DNA from: Pelomonas sp937871895
Lineage (GTDB): Bacteria > Pseudomonadota > Gammaproteobacteria > Burkholderiales > Burkholderiaceae_C
NCBI RefSeq assembly: GCF_046348265.1
Contig: NZ_JAXMEO010000018.1
Reading direction: 5' to 3' (one strand)
Length of the DNA: 64,000 bases
Every line of letters begins with the position of its first letter. Position 1 is the stretch's first letter. The position numbers and the translations under genes were made by a program. This document shows positions 33,937-43,896 of this stretch, in pieces. The notes below the pieces were generated by a model. The model worked only from the letters and a program-made list of their open reading frames with translations. It did no database searches and was not told the DNA's origin.

Positions 33937-34878
33937 ATGAGTCCCACTACTTTCCCTGATCCCGCACAGGACGACCTGCCTGCGGAAGAGCAGGAGGCTC
34001 CGCCCCCCGCGTGCGTACTGACCTTCAATGCGAGCGACCCCACCGGCGCCGGTGGCCTGGCCGGCGATGTGGCCACCATTGCGGCCATGGGGGCGCATTG
34101 CCTGCCCGTCGTCACCGCCGTGATCCTGCGCGACACGGCCGAGAGCTTCGAGCACAGCGCGCTCGATGACGACTGCATCGCCGAGCAGGCGCGGCACATC
34201 CTCGAAGACGTGCCCATCACCGCCTGGAAGGTCGGCTTCCTCGGTAGCGCCGAGAACGTCTCGGCCGTGGCCGAGGTGCTGAGCGACTACCCCGACGTGC
34301 CCCTCGTCACCTACCTGCCCGCGAGCAGTTGGATGGACGAGGACGACAGCCAGAGCTATCACGATGCCCTGCGCGAGCTGGTGCTGCCACTGACCAATGT
34401 GCTGGTCGGCAACCAGAAGTCGCTGACTGACTTCCTGCTCCCCGACTGGGACAACGAGCGCAACCCCTCGGCGCGCGAGCTGGCCGTGGCTGCCGGTGAG
34501 GCCGGCGCGCAGCATGTGCTCGTTACCGGCATCCAGTTGCCCAATGGCTTCGTGGACAACGTGCTGGCCAATGCGCAAGGCCCCATCACAGGCGAGAAGT
34601 TCGAGCGCTTCGAAACTGGCTTCATCGGGGCCGGCGACACGCTCTCGGCCGCGCTGGCCGCGCTGATGTCGGTGGGCGCCGAGCTGCACTCGGCCGTCAG
34701 CGAGGCGCTGTCTTTCCTGGACCAATCGCTGGATGCCGGCTTTCGCCCCGGCATGGGCAATGTGGTGCCCGATCGCTTCTTCTGGGCGCTGCCACCGGCA
34801 GAGGGCGAGGAGCCCGAAGGTGGGCCTGAAGGCGAGCCTGACACCGCGCCACCAGAGCCCCCGCGCCGCGTGCACTGA
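33937..34878 (+). CDS. thiD: Hydroxymethylpyrimidine/phosphomethylpyrimidine kinase
   Basis: 313 residues with the ribokinase-like fold. The segments LTFNASDPTGAGGLAGDVATI, TAVILRDT and the C-terminal anion-hole motif GFIGAGDTLSAALAAL identify the ThiD family. It phosphorylates the pyrimidine half of thiamine. The first 25 residues and a Pro/Glu/Gly-rich tail of about 25 residues are extra to the core. Some family members act on pyridoxal instead, so the substrate is likely but not certain. hemL follows 31 bp downstream on the same strand. Confidence 0.88.
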   Translation: MSPTTFPDPAQDDLPAEEQEAPPPACVLTFNASDPTGAGGLAGDVATIAAMGAHCLPVVTAVILRDTAESFEHSALDDDCIAEQARHILEDVPITAWKVGFLGSAENVSAVAEVLSDYPDVPLVTYLPASSWMDEDDSQSYHDALRELVLPLTNVLVGNQKSLTDFLLPDWDNERNPSARELAVAAGEAGAQHVLVTGIQLPNGFVDNVLANAQGPITGEKFERFETGFIGAGDTLSAALAALMSVGAELHSAVSEALSFLDQSLDAGFRPGMGNVVPDRFFWALPPAEGEEPEGGPEGEPDTAPPEPPRRVH

Positions 34879-34909
34879 CGCCTCTCCCGTTTCCTTCTCT
34901 GCTTCCGCC

Positions 34910-36196
34910 ATGGCTACGAACATCGAGCTCTTCGAGCGCGCGCAGCGCGTCATCCCGGGCGGCGTGAATTCGCCCGTCCGCGCCTTCCGTGCCGTGGGCG
35001 GCACGCCGCGCTTCATCGCCCGGGGCGAAGGGGCCTATATCTACGACGCCGAAGGGCGCCGTTATGTGGACTACATCGGCTCCTGGGGTCCCATGATCCT
35101 GGGACACGGTCATCCCTCGGTTGTCGAAGCCGTACAACAGGCGGTGCGGGACGGGCTCTCCTTTGGCGCGCCAACTGAGCGCGAGATCGAACTGGCCGAG
35201 GCCATCCTCGCCCTGGTGCCGAGCATGGACCAGGTGCGCCTCGTCAGCTCAGGCACCGAAGCCACCATGAGCGCCATCCGCCTGGCACGCGGCGCCACGG
35301 GCCGGACCAAGTTCATCAAGTTCGAGGGCTGCTATCACGGCCACACCGACGCCCTGCTGGTGAAGGCCGGCTCGGGCCTCGCCACCTTCGGTCACCCGAC
35401 CAGCAGCGGCGTGCCGCCCGAGACGGCGCAGCACACCATCGTGCTTGAGTACAACAACGTCGAGCAGCTTGAAGCCGCATTTGCCGCCATGGGCGGCGAG
35501 CTGGCCTGCGTGATCGTCGAGCCCATTGCCGGCAACATGAACTTCGTGCGCGCCAGCCTGCCCTTCATGCGCCGGCTGCGCCAACTCTGTAGCCAGCACG
35601 GCGCCCTGCTGATCTTTGACGAGGTGATGACGGGCTTTCGCGTCGGCCTCACCAGCGCCCAGGGCCATTACGCCCGCCTGCTGCCCGGCTTCGAGCCCGA
35701 CCTCTCGGTGTTCGGCAAGGTGATCGGCGGCGGCATGCCGCTGGCGGCCTTTGGCGGCAAGCGCGAGGTGATGAAGCACCTGGCACCGCTCGGGGGCGTC
35801 TACCAGGCGGGCACCCTGTCCGGCAACCCGGTGGCCACCGCCTGCGGCCTGGCCACGCTGCGCGAGATCAGCCGCCCCGGCTTCTTCGACGCCCTCGCGG
35901 CCAAGACGCGCCAGCTCGTCGAGGGCCTGACGGCCGTCGCCCGTGAGAACGGCGTGCCCTTCAGCGCCGACTGCGAAGGTGGCATGTTTGGCTTCTTCCT
36001 GCTGCCCGAGCTGCCGCAGAACTACGGCACCGTGATGACGACCGACAAGGAGCGCTTCAACCGCTTCTTCCACGGCATGCTGGATGCAGGCATCTATCTT
36101 GCTCCTGCGTTGTACGAAGCGGGCTTCGTGTCGGCGGCGCACAGCCAAGCCGATATCGAGGCCACGCTGACGGCGGCCCGTACGGCGCTGCGCTGA
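34910..36196 (+). CDS. hemL: Glutamate-1-semialdehyde 2,1-aminomutase
   Basis: 428 residues from ATG 34910; the frame is open upstream but that part lies inside thiD. Family segments are RVIPGGVNSPVRAFRAVGG, SSGTEATMSAIRLARGATGR, and the PLP-lysine region FGKVIGGGMPLAAFGGKREVM. It converts glutamate-1-semialdehyde to 5-aminolevulinate, the entry to C5 heme synthesis. It is downstream of thiD on the same strand. The length is normal. Confidence 0.98.
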   Translation: MATNIELFERAQRVIPGGVNSPVRAFRAVGGTPRFIARGEGAYIYDAEGRRYVDYIGSWGPMILGHGHPSVVEAVQQAVRDGLSFGAPTEREIELAEAILALVPSMDQVRLVSSGTEATMSAIRLARGATGRTKFIKFEGCYHGHTDALLVKAGSGLATFGHPTSSGVPPETAQHTIVLEYNNVEQLEAAFAAMGGELACVIVEPIAGNMNFVRASLPFMRRLRQLCSQHGALLIFDEVMTGFRVGLTSAQGHYARLLPGFEPDLSVFGKVIGGGMPLAAFGGKREVMKHLAPLGGVYQAGTLSGNPVATACGLATLREISRPGFFDALAAKTRQLVEGLTAVARENGVPFSADCEGGMFGFFLLPELPQNYGTVMTTDKERFNRFFHGMLDAGIYLAPALYEAGFVSAAHSQADIEATLTAARTALR

Positions 36197-36249
36197 CCAG
36201 CCCGACTTTTTTGCGACACCCCGGCTCCGGCCGGAGGGGAGTCACCGTC

Positions 36250-37617
36250 ATGCACCTTCACATCCTCGGCATTTGCGGCACCTTCATGGGCGGCATTGCC
36301 GCGCTCGCCCGTGAGGCGGGCCACCGCGTCACCGGTTGCGACGCCAATGTCTACCCGCCCATGAGCACCCAGCTCCAGGCCCTGGGCATCGAGTTGATCG
36401 AAGGCTTTGGCGCCGACCAGCTGGCGCTCAAGCCCGATGTGTTCGTGATCGGCAATGTCGTCACGCGGGGCGAGCGCTTCCCGCTGATGGAAGCCATCCT
36501 CGACGCTGGCCTGCCCTATGTCTCGGGCCCTCAGTGGTTGGCCGAGCACGTGCTGCAAGGGCGCCACGTGCTGGCCGTGGCGGGCACGCATGGCAAGACC
36601 ACCACGACCTCGATGCTGGCCTGGATCCTCGAAGCCGCCGGCCAGCAGCCCGGCTTTTTGGTCGGCGGCGTGCCGCAGAACTTCGAGGTCTCGGCCCGGC
36701 TCGGCAAAGGCCAGGCCTTCGTGATCGAAGCCGACGAGTACGACACCGCCTTCTTCGACAAGCGCAGCAAGTTCGTCCACTACCGGCCACGCACCGCCGT
36801 GCTCAACAACCTCGAGTACGACCACGCCGACATCTTCCCGGACCTGGCCGCCATCGAGACCCAGTTCCACCACCTGGTGCGCACCGTGCCGGCCTCCGGC
36901 CGGCTGGTCGTGAACGCTCGCGACGAGGCGCTACAGCGCGTGCTGGCGCGTGGGCAGTGGAGCGAAGTGCAGCGCTTTGGCGCCAAGCGCGAGGAACCCG
37001 GCGTGCTGCGCGTGCGGGGCGAGCCGCAGGCCTTTGACGTGCTGCGCGGCGCACTCAAGGTCGGGCGCGTGGAGTGGGCGCTGATGGGCGAGCACAACCA
37101 GCTCAATGCCCTGGCGGCCATCGCTGCCGCCGAGCATGTGGGCGTGGCGCCCGAGCAAGCCTGCGCAGCACTGGCCAGCTTCCAGAACGTGCGGCGCCGC
37201 ATGGAGTTGCGCGGTGAGGCCGGTGGCGTCAAGGTGTATGACGACTTTGCCCACCACCCGACCGCGATCCGCACCACGGTGGACGGCCTGCGCCGCCGCA
37301 TCGCCCCGGGCGACCGCGTGCTGGCCATCTTCGAGCCGCGCTCCAACACCATGAAGCTTGGCGCCATGAAGGCCCAGCTGCCCTGGGCGCTGGAGGAGGC
37401 CGACCTGAGCTTCTGCCACCAGGGCGGCCTGGGCTGGGACGCCCGCGAGGCGCTGGCGCCGCTGGGCGCCCACGCCCAGGTGGCCGATGACGTGGACGCG
37501 CTGGTCGCTAGCGTCGTGAAGCTCGCCAAACCCGGTGACCACCTGCTCTGCATGAGCAATGGCGGGTTCTCCGGCATCCACGACAAGCTCTTGCGAGCTT
37601 TGGCAAGTCGAGCCTGA
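36250..37617 (+). CDS. mpl: UDP-N-acetylmuramate:L-alanyl-gamma-D-glutamyl-meso-diaminopimelate ligase
   Basis: 455 residues from ATG 36250; the frame opens 13 codons earlier but this start matches the family. Mur ligase features are the N-terminal LGICGTFMGGIA, the P-loop GTHGKTTTTSM, VIEADEYDTAFFDKRSKF and the C-terminal YDDFAHHPTAIRTTVDGL. Mpl re-attaches the recycled murein tripeptide to UDP-MurNAc. GICGTFMG separates it from MurC. It follows hemL by 53 bp and ends near the convergent metalloprotease gene. Confidence 0.97.
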   Translation: MHLHILGICGTFMGGIAALAREAGHRVTGCDANVYPPMSTQLQALGIELIEGFGADQLALKPDVFVIGNVVTRGERFPLMEAILDAGLPYVSGPQWLAEHVLQGRHVLAVAGTHGKTTTTSMLAWILEAAGQQPGFLVGGVPQNFEVSARLGKGQAFVIEADEYDTAFFDKRSKFVHYRPRTAVLNNLEYDHADIFPDLAAIETQFHHLVRTVPASGRLVVNARDEALQRVLARGQWSEVQRFGAKREEPGVLRVRGEPQAFDVLRGALKVGRVEWALMGEHNQLNALAAIAAAEHVGVAPEQACAALASFQNVRRRMELRGEAGGVKVYDDFAHHPTAIRTTVDGLRRRIAPGDRVLAIFEPRSNTMKLGAMKAQLPWALEEADLSFCHQGGLGWDAREALAPLGAHAQVADDVDALVASVVKLAKPGDHLLCMSNGGFSGIHDKLLRALASRA

Positions 37618-37636
37618 TCGGGCCCGACTTGCTGCT

Positions 37637-40324
37637 TCAGCTCTTCGTTACGGATGCCCTCAGCATCGCGTCCAGCAGATCCGCGCTTTCGGCGATGTGC
37701 GCGCGGGTTTCAAGCGACAGGCCGGGCTTCGCGCCCGCTGCCTTGAGGCTGGCCACCAGTTGCACCGCATGGAAGCGGGTCACGGCAAAGGCATCGGCAA
37801 AACCGGCTGAACCGTTGAGGCTGCGGTTGAGCAGCAGTTGCAGGCGGCGGATGTGGTCGCGCTGCAGGCGGCGGCGCAGGGGGTCGATCTCGCCGCCGGT
37901 CTTGAGCTCGCTCCAGATCGCAGCTTGTAGCGAGCCCCAAACCTCGCCGAGCGAGATCAGGCCCTTGCGCTGCGCCTCGGGCACATAGGTCGGCAGTTCG
38001 ATCAAACGGTGCGCGGTTTGCGGCGCCAGCAGACGGTCCAGCACCAGGCCTTGCAACTGCAACACGACGTCGGGGATGGACAGCGGCAGGCCGCGCCCCC
38101 ATTCGTTGTAATCCACGCTCTGGCTGGCCAGGAACTCGGGCTTGAAGCGGAAAGCCTCGGGCGAGAACAGGCTGCCGGTGATGAACTTGAGCGCCTCACG
38201 CTGCTGCGCGGGCTCCACCGGGCGGAACGGCGTCTTGGGCGTGATGCCGGGCACCACGCGCTCGGCGTAGAGGCCGCCCACGTACTTGCTCACCGCCTGC
38301 GTGGCGCGAGCCAGTTGGCGGAAGGACGAATCCAGCGAGCGGCGGGCGCGCAGCGGGTCCTCGCCGGCTTGGGGTTTGCGCGTCTGCAGGCGCTCCCACA
38401 GCTCCTGGCTGAGCTTGAGACGCTTCTTGGCAAAGGCCAGGGTGTCGTCGCCCAGGTCGAACTGGTTGGACCGCGGGTCGAACCCGTCGTAGGCGCCGCC
38501 AATACCTTGGTCCACATCGTCACCGTAGGCCAGCTCGGGCTCGGTGGAGCGCGCCGCGATGCGCGCCAACTCGGCGGCCTCCTGATCTTGGGGCAGCGGC
38601 TTGTAGGCGTACTCGATGGCCCAGTAGTCGTAGGCGCCCAGCGTGCTGTTGACCAGGGTGGTGGGCGCCTCGCCCTTGAGCGGGATGTTGTTGGCCGTGT
38701 AGTCCATCACCGAGTTGGTGATGCCATGCACGTCGGTGTAGGCCTTGTCCTTGAGCTTCTGTGCCGACACAGAATTGCTGGCGCGGAAGTTGTGCTTCAG
38801 GCCGAGGGTGTGGCCAATCTCGTGCATCACGGTGTCCTTCACCACCGCCTGCGCATACGCTTCAACTTCGGGGCTGTCGTCGTCGAGCCCGTCTCGCGCG
38901 GCCAACAGGTCGATGGCAAAGCCGAATTCACTGGCGGCCTCGGCGGCATAGGTGCAGAGCTCGGCTTCGCCGCGCCAGCTTGCCGTCACACGCGCCAGCC
39001 GCTGCTCGCTGGTCAAGGCTTCCTGCACGCGCAGCGCCGACACGTCGTCCCGGAAGAAGCGGCGCGCGCCCCGGCCAAAGACGTCGCTCATGCCGATGTC
39101 GGCATCCAGAATCTCGCCGGTGCGCGGGTCCACCCGGCGCGGGCCGATGGCAAAGCCCACATCGGCCCCGGTGAACCAACGCACCGAGGCGTGCATTGCG
39201 TCCATGTTGTCCCAGTCGGCATCGTCGGGCTGCTGGCGGGCCTCAATGGCGTTTTTGAAGCCGATCTTCTCGAAGGCCTTGTTCCACTCCAGGATGCCCG
39301 CAGTCACGGAGGCGCGGTACTTCTTGGGAATGTTCTTGTCGAGCCAGTAGACGATGGGCTGCACGGGCTCGGACAGCTCGGCGGCCGGGTCCTTCTTCTC
39401 AAGTCGCCAGCGGTTGAGCAGGTGCACACGAGTGCCGGCCTTCACGTCGTCCGAGAGATCGACATAGCTGGTCATGAAGTGCCCCAGCCGGGGGTCCAGG
39501 TGGCGAACCTTGGCCGGCGTCTCGGGCAGCGCGCGGAAGTTGTAGACAAAACTGAAGAAGAAGGAGCGCGCATCGGGCGTGGTCTGCGGCGCGCTGGGGA
39601 TAGGCACGGCCGGTGGCACCAGCGGCGGCGCCGGGATACGCGCGGTCGCGTAGTGCATGCGGGCGGTCAGCGTGGTGAGCTGGGCTTCAGCCCGGGCGGC
39701 CTCGAAGTAGCTGTTGGCGCGGTCGGGGCCATACACCAGCCGGAACTTCACTTCCAACTCGGTTGAGAAGCCCGGGATGTCGTACAGGAACATGCCCGCG
39801 TCCACCAGGGTGGACTTGCGATCCGGGTGGTCCTGCGCAGCCACCGTGCCTGCGGTGATCAGGCTGGGCGAGAAGGATTGCTCCACCATGGTCTTGGTGT
39901 CGCCCTCGGCACGGAAGGCGGTGTTCAGCGCCACCAATTGCACCTGGTTGCCGATGCGGCGCCACTCCACCAGATGGCTGTCGTCCATCTGGCTGGCGTA
40001 GAGGCCCCGCTCGCCCAGCGAGTTGGCCACGTTGACGGAGAACAGGAAGGGCTTGTTGAACGCCGCCTTGGGGATCTCCAGCCACACCTTCTCGTCCTTG
40101 CGCCAGATCGGAAAGAGGCCGGGCTGCTCGCGCGCACCCTTGATCACGTCCAGGAAGGGCTTGGGCGCCGTCGGGTCCACCGGCGGACGCGGGGCAGCCG
40201 CCGGCGCCGAGGCCCCGTTCGCGGGCGGGATCGGTGTGATCGTGGTCTGCGCCGTCGCGCAAGCGCCCAAAGTGAGCGTCAAGGCCAGCGACATCAAACG
40301 GCAGGCAGGCAGGGGCTGGAACAT
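37637..40324 (-). CDS. Zinc-dependent metalloprotease lipoprotein (DUF5117/DUF5118 type)
   Basis: 895 residues. A lipoprotein signal is visible, with lipobox LGAC giving Cys22. The zinc site HEIGHTLGLKH is near residue 499, the metzincin consensus HExxHxxGxxH, with a Met-turn-like SVMDY about 45 residues later. The N-terminal half has the family segments SVNVANSLGERGLYA and VEWRRIGNQVQL. The large lipidated protease family is common in Bacteroidetes and beta/gamma-proteobacteria, but substrates are unknown. It is a single gene, divergent from the esterase gene with 97 bp between them. Confidence 0.88.
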   Translation of the reverse strand: MFQPLPACRLMSLALTLTLGACATAQTTITPIPPANGASAPAAAPRPPVDPTAPKPFLDVIKGAREQPGLFPIWRKDEKVWLEIPKAAFNKPFLFSVNVANSLGERGLYASQMDDSHLVEWRRIGNQVQLVALNTAFRAEGDTKTMVEQSFSPSLITAGTVAAQDHPDRKSTLVDAGMFLYDIPGFSTELEVKFRLVYGPDRANSYFEAARAEAQLTTLTARMHYATARIPAPPLVPPAVPIPSAPQTTPDARSFFFSFVYNFRALPETPAKVRHLDPRLGHFMTSYVDLSDDVKAGTRVHLLNRWRLEKKDPAAELSEPVQPIVYWLDKNIPKKYRASVTAGILEWNKAFEKIGFKNAIEARQQPDDADWDNMDAMHASVRWFTGADVGFAIGPRRVDPRTGEILDADIGMSDVFGRGARRFFRDDVSALRVQEALTSEQRLARVTASWRGEAELCTYAAEAASEFGFAIDLLAARDGLDDDSPEVEAYAQAVVKDTVMHEIGHTLGLKHNFRASNSVSAQKLKDKAYTDVHGITNSVMDYTANNIPLKGEAPTTLVNSTLGAYDYWAIEYAYKPLPQDQEAAELARIAARSTEPELAYGDDVDQGIGGAYDGFDPRSNQFDLGDDTLAFAKKRLKLSQELWERLQTRKPQAGEDPLRARRSLDSSFRQLARATQAVSKYVGGLYAERVVPGITPKTPFRPVEPAQQREALKFITGSLFSPEAFRFKPEFLASQSVDYNEWGRGLPLSIPDVVLQLQGLVLDRLLAPQTAHRLIELPTYVPEAQRKGLISLGEVWGSLQAAIWSELKTGGEIDPLRRRLQRDHIRRLQLLLNRSLNGSAGFADAFAVTRFHAVQLVASLKAAGAKPGLSLETRAHIAESADLLDAMLRASVTKS

Positions 40325-40421
40325 CTACAACATCCTCGGTAGCGAAGAGGCCGCACTGTCTGCGTCGGCCTCGCTAGAGTCAACGTGATTTGCACGCATC
40401 ACTTTTGACACTTGGGTCGCA

Positions 40422-41054
40422 ATGCTCACACACCTGCTTTACCTGCACGGCTTTCGCTCGTCGCCGCACTCCGCCAAGGCGCGCCGCATGGCCCTGTGGG
40501 CGGCGGCGCAGCCGGGCCTGCACTGGGCCTGCCCGCAGTTGCCGCCGGGCCCCCAAGCCGCGATGGACTTGATTGACAGGCTCACCGCCAGTTGGCCCAC
40601 CGCCAGCACCGCGGTGGTCGGCAGCTCGCTCGGCGGCTACTACGCCACCGCGCTGGCCGAGCGGCGTGGCTGGCGGGGTGTGCTCTTCAACCCGGCGGTG
40701 GAGCCCGCACGTGACCTGGCGCGGCAGATCGGCCCCCAAACCTGCTGGCACGACCCCGAACTCGCGTTCGAGTTCACCGCCGAGCACGTGGCCCAGTTGC
40801 AGGCCCTGCGACCACCACAGCACTTGCGTCAGCACTACCTCGCCGTGATCGCCAAAGGCGACGAAGTGCTGGACTGGCGCGAGATGCAGGCCCGTTACCG
40901 CGAGCAACAGCTGTTGCTGCTGGAAGGCGGTGACCATGGCCTGACCGACTTCGAGCCCCTGATCCCGGCCGTGGAGGCCTTCCTGCTCGGCGAGAATGCC
41001 GCCCCATGTTTGCCCTCTTTGACGACGCCGGGAAGTTCCTCGCCGGCCGCGTGA
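40422..41054 (+). CDS. YqiA-like alpha/beta-hydrolase (esterase)
   Basis: 210 residues. The family start LLYLHGFRSSPHSAKA, the nucleophile elbow GSSLGGYYA (Ser in GxSxGG) and the C-terminal histidine in GGDHGLTDFE match the UPF0227/YqiA esterases. The catalytic aspartate is probably in AKGDEVLDW. Small cytosolic esterases of unknown natural substrate. Its last 49 bases overlap the RNase gene start (ATG 41006), a long overlap suggesting translational coupling. The C-terminal 16 residues (PCLPSLTTPGSSSPAA) lie within that overlap and look non-conserved. Confidence 0.87.
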   Translation: MLTHLLYLHGFRSSPHSAKARRMALWAAAQPGLHWACPQLPPGPQAAMDLIDRLTASWPTASTAVVGSSLGGYYATALAERRGWRGVLFNPAVEPARDLARQIGPQTCWHDPELAFEFTAEHVAQLQALRPPQHLRQHYLAVIAKGDEVLDWREMQARYREQQLLLLEGGDHGLTDFEPLIPAVEAFLLGENAAPCLPSLTTPGSSSPAA

Positions 41055-43027
41055 TGAGCGAGGCCGAGGCCTCTGCCCAGATCGAGCTCGACACCGGCAA
41101 GCGGGTGAAGGTCAAGTCCGCCAACATCCTGCTGCGTTTCGAGCAACCCGCCCCCGCTGCCTTGCTGAGCGAGGCCCGCCAGTTGGCTGAGACCATTGAC
41201 CTGGACCTGGCCTGGGAGTTTGCCCCCGAGGACGAGTTCGGCTTTGCCGACCTGGCGCGCGACTACTTCGATGCCAAGGCCGGCGTCACGCATCAGGCTG
41301 CGGCGCTCTTGCGCCTGCACGAGGCGCCGCACTACTTCCGCCGCGCGGGCAAGGGCCAGTACAAAAAGGCACCCGAAGAAACCGTCAAGGCCGCGCTGCT
41401 GGGCATCGAGCGCAAGCGCCAGCAAGCCTTGCAGATCGAGGCCTGGGCGGCGGAGCTGGTGGCCGGCCAGTGCCCGGCGCCGATCAGGGACCAGATCTAC
41501 AAGATCCTCTTCAAGCCCGACAAGAACGGCCCCGAGTACAAGGCCGTGGTCGAAGCCAGTCGCCAGTCGCAGCGCGCGCCGCTGGACCTGCTGCAATCCA
41601 GCGGCGCCATCACCAGCCCCTATCAATTCCACTGGAAGCGCTTCCTCTTTGAGCAATTCCCCAAGGGGGTCGGTTTCCCGGCGCTGGAAGCCCCGGCCAT
41701 CAAGGACGAACTGCCGTTGGCGAACGTAGCGGCCTTCTCCATCGACGACTCGCAGACCACCGAGATCGACGATGCGCTGTCCGTCCAGGGCCTGGGCACG
41801 GGCACCGTCACCTTTGGCGTGCACATCGCCGCACCGGGCCTGGCCATCCAGCCTGACTCGGCCGTGGACAAGGTCGCGCGCGAACGCTTCTCCACCGTCT
41901 ACATGCCGGGCTGGAAGCTCACCATGCTGCCGGACGAGGTGGTGCAGGCCTACACGCTGATCGAGGGCCGCGACTGCCCGGCGGTGTCCATCTACTTCAC
42001 GATGGATGAGGCCAGCTTCGAGCTGAAGAGCCGCGAGACGCGGCTGGAGCGCGTGCCCATCGTCGCCAACCTGCGTCACGACAAGCTCGACGGCGTGATC
42101 ACCGACGCGACGCTCTCGGGCGAAGCCCCCGCCGACTACGCCTTTGCGCCCGAGCTGGCCTTTGCCTGGCGCCTGGCCAAGCACCTGAAGGCGGCGCGCG
42201 AGGTGGTGCGCGGCAAGCCCGAGACCTTCAACCGGCCCGACTACAACTTCAGATTGGCCGGCGAGCGCACAGCGCCGCCGACCGGCGAAGAAACCGTCGA
42301 GATCAGCACCCGCCCGCGCGGCTCCAGCCTCGACCTGATCGTGGCCGAGGCCATGATCCTGGCCAACTCGGCCTGGGGCGGCTGGCTGGCGGAGCTGGGC
42401 CTGCCCGGCATCTACCGCAGCCAGGCCAGCCTGGCGCCGGGCATCAAGGTGCGCATGGGCGTCAAGCCCCAGCCCCACGCCGGCATGGGCGTGCCGCAGT
42501 ACACCTGGGCCACCTCGCCGCTGCGCCGCTATGTGGACCTGGTCAACCAGTGGCAGATCATTGCCTGCGCGCGCCACGGCAAGACCGCCGCCCTGGTGGC
42601 GCCCTTCAAGCCCAAGGACGCGCAGCTGTTCTCGATCATCTCGGGCTTCGAAGCTGCCTATGCGGCCTACAACGGCTTCCAGAACGGCATCGAACGCTTT
42701 TGGACCCTGCGTTACCTGCAGCAGCAGGGTCTGACCGAACTGACCGCCAGCGTGATGAAGGAAGGCCTGGTGCGCGCCGACACCCTGCCCCTGGTCTTCA
42801 AGGCCCTGGGCTGCGAGAGCCTGCCGCGCGGCACCCAGGTGCGGGTGCGCATCACCGGCATCGACGAGATGACGCTCGATGTGCACGCCAACCTGATCGA
42901 GCGCCTGGACGCCGCTGCTCTGGACGACAGCGCCGAAGACGACGGCGAGGAGCTCGAAGCCGCCGCGCCGCTGACCCTGGCCATCGACGTCAGCGAGGCC
43001 CCCGAGCCGAGCAGCGAGCCCGCCTGA
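41006..43027 (+). CDS. RNase II-family exoribonuclease (RNB domain)
   Basis: 673 residues. The catalytic RNB signature FSIDDSQTTEIDDALS is near residues 245-260, holding the magnesium-binding aspartates, with TSPLRRYVDLVNQWQI later in the domain. The N-terminal region differs from classic RNase II and R and lacks an obvious pair of cold-shock domains. It degrades RNA 3' to 5'. In this group the gene sits next to a TonB-like gene, aroE and mtgA, as here. I leave the symbol blank because rnb and rnr cannot be separated from sequence alone. Confidence 0.9.
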   Translation: MFALFDDAGKFLAGRVMSEAEASAQIELDTGKRVKVKSANILLRFEQPAPAALLSEARQLAETIDLDLAWEFAPEDEFGFADLARDYFDAKAGVTHQAAALLRLHEAPHYFRRAGKGQYKKAPEETVKAALLGIERKRQQALQIEAWAAELVAGQCPAPIRDQIYKILFKPDKNGPEYKAVVEASRQSQRAPLDLLQSSGAITSPYQFHWKRFLFEQFPKGVGFPALEAPAIKDELPLANVAAFSIDDSQTTEIDDALSVQGLGTGTVTFGVHIAAPGLAIQPDSAVDKVARERFSTVYMPGWKLTMLPDEVVQAYTLIEGRDCPAVSIYFTMDEASFELKSRETRLERVPIVANLRHDKLDGVITDATLSGEAPADYAFAPELAFAWRLAKHLKAAREVVRGKPETFNRPDYNFRLAGERTAPPTGEETVEISTRPRGSSLDLIVAEAMILANSAWGGWLAELGLPGIYRSQASLAPGIKVRMGVKPQPHAGMGVPQYTWATSPLRRYVDLVNQWQIIACARHGKTAALVAPFKPKDAQLFSIISGFEAAYAAYNGFQNGIERFWTLRYLQQQGLTELTASVMKEGLVRADTLPLVFKALGCESLPRGTQVRVRITGIDEMTLDVHANLIERLDAAALDDSAEDDGEELEAAAPLTLAIDVSEAPEPSSEPA

Positions 43028-43038
43028 GACGCTCACGC

Positions 43039-43896
43039 ATGCGCCGCCTCAGCACCCTCCAGATCGCCTTCCTCGTCTCGGTGGGCATCCACGGAGGGCT
43101 GCTGTTCCTGCGCATCGCGGCGCCCAACACCTTCAACCGCATCTTCCAGGACACACCGCTGGAGGTGGTGCTGGTCAACGCGCGCTCCAAGGAGCAGCCC
43201 ACCAAGGCGCAGGTGCTGGCCCAGGCCAGCCTGGCGGGCGGCGGCGACGCCGACCGGGGCCGTGCCACCTCACCCCTGCCGCCCTCGCCCCGCGCCGAGG
43301 TGGGCGATGCGGCCGAGGTGCAGCGCGCCCAGGTCACGCAGTTGCAGGAGCAGCAGCAGCAACTGCTGACCCAGATTCGCCGTGAGCTGGCCGTGATGCC
43401 CCTGCCCGACCCGCGCCGCGAGGCCACCACGCAAGCCGAGCGCGCCCAGGCCGAGCGCCGCCGCCAACTGGTCGAGCTGCTCGCCGAGATCGAAAAGCGC
43501 GTCAACAACGAGAACGCCCGGCCCCGCAAGCGCTACGTGAGCCCTGCCACGCGCGAGGTCGTCTACGCCCAGTACTACGACCAGCTGCGCCGCAAGATCG
43601 AAGAGCGCGGCACGCGCGACTTCCCCGAGTACCGAGGCCGCAAGCTCTATGGCGAGCTGACCATGAACCTGCACATCGACGCGCGTGGCCGCGTGGTGGA
43701 TGTCGAGATGGTCCAGTCCTCCGGCAATGCGCGGCTCGACCAGCGCGCCATCGCCATCGTGCAGGCCGCCAGCCCCTTCGGCTACTTCAGCGCCGAGATG
43801 CTCAAGGGCGCCGAGATCCTGGTGATCACCTCACGCTTCCGCTTCACCCGCGACGAAGGCCTGGCCACCACGCTGGCCGCCCAGCCCAATCCATGA
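43039..43896 (+). CDS. TonB-like energy transducer protein
   Basis: 285 residues from ATG 43039. A basic N-terminus and one membrane helix (about residues 7-29) are followed by a periplasmic coiled-coil region rich in Gln, Glu and Arg (about 85-160). The C-terminal TonB-type domain has YGELTMNLHIDARGRVVDVEMVQSSGN and LDQRAIAIVQAASPF. TonB proteins transfer proton-motive force to outer-membrane transporters, but this one lacks an obvious Pro-rich spacer and an exbBD neighbour. Its stop overlaps the aroE start by 4 bp. Confidence 0.85.
   Translation: MRRLSTLQIAFLVSVGIHGGLLFLRIAAPNTFNRIFQDTPLEVVLVNARSKEQPTKAQVLAQASLAGGGDADRGRATSPLPPSPRAEVGDAAEVQRAQVTQLQEQQQQLLTQIRRELAVMPLPDPRREATTQAERAQAERRRQLVELLAEIEKRVNNENARPRKRYVSPATREVVYAQYYDQLRRKIEERGTRDFPEYRGRKLYGELTMNLHIDARGRVVDVEMVQSSGNARLDQRAIAIVQAASPFGYFSAEMLKGAEILVITSRFRFTRDEGLATTLAAQPNP

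Noticed and set aside
40405..40410. TTGACA as a -35 element for the esterase gene
   Set aside because: It lies only 12 bp before the ATG, so any matching -10 would fall inside the gene.
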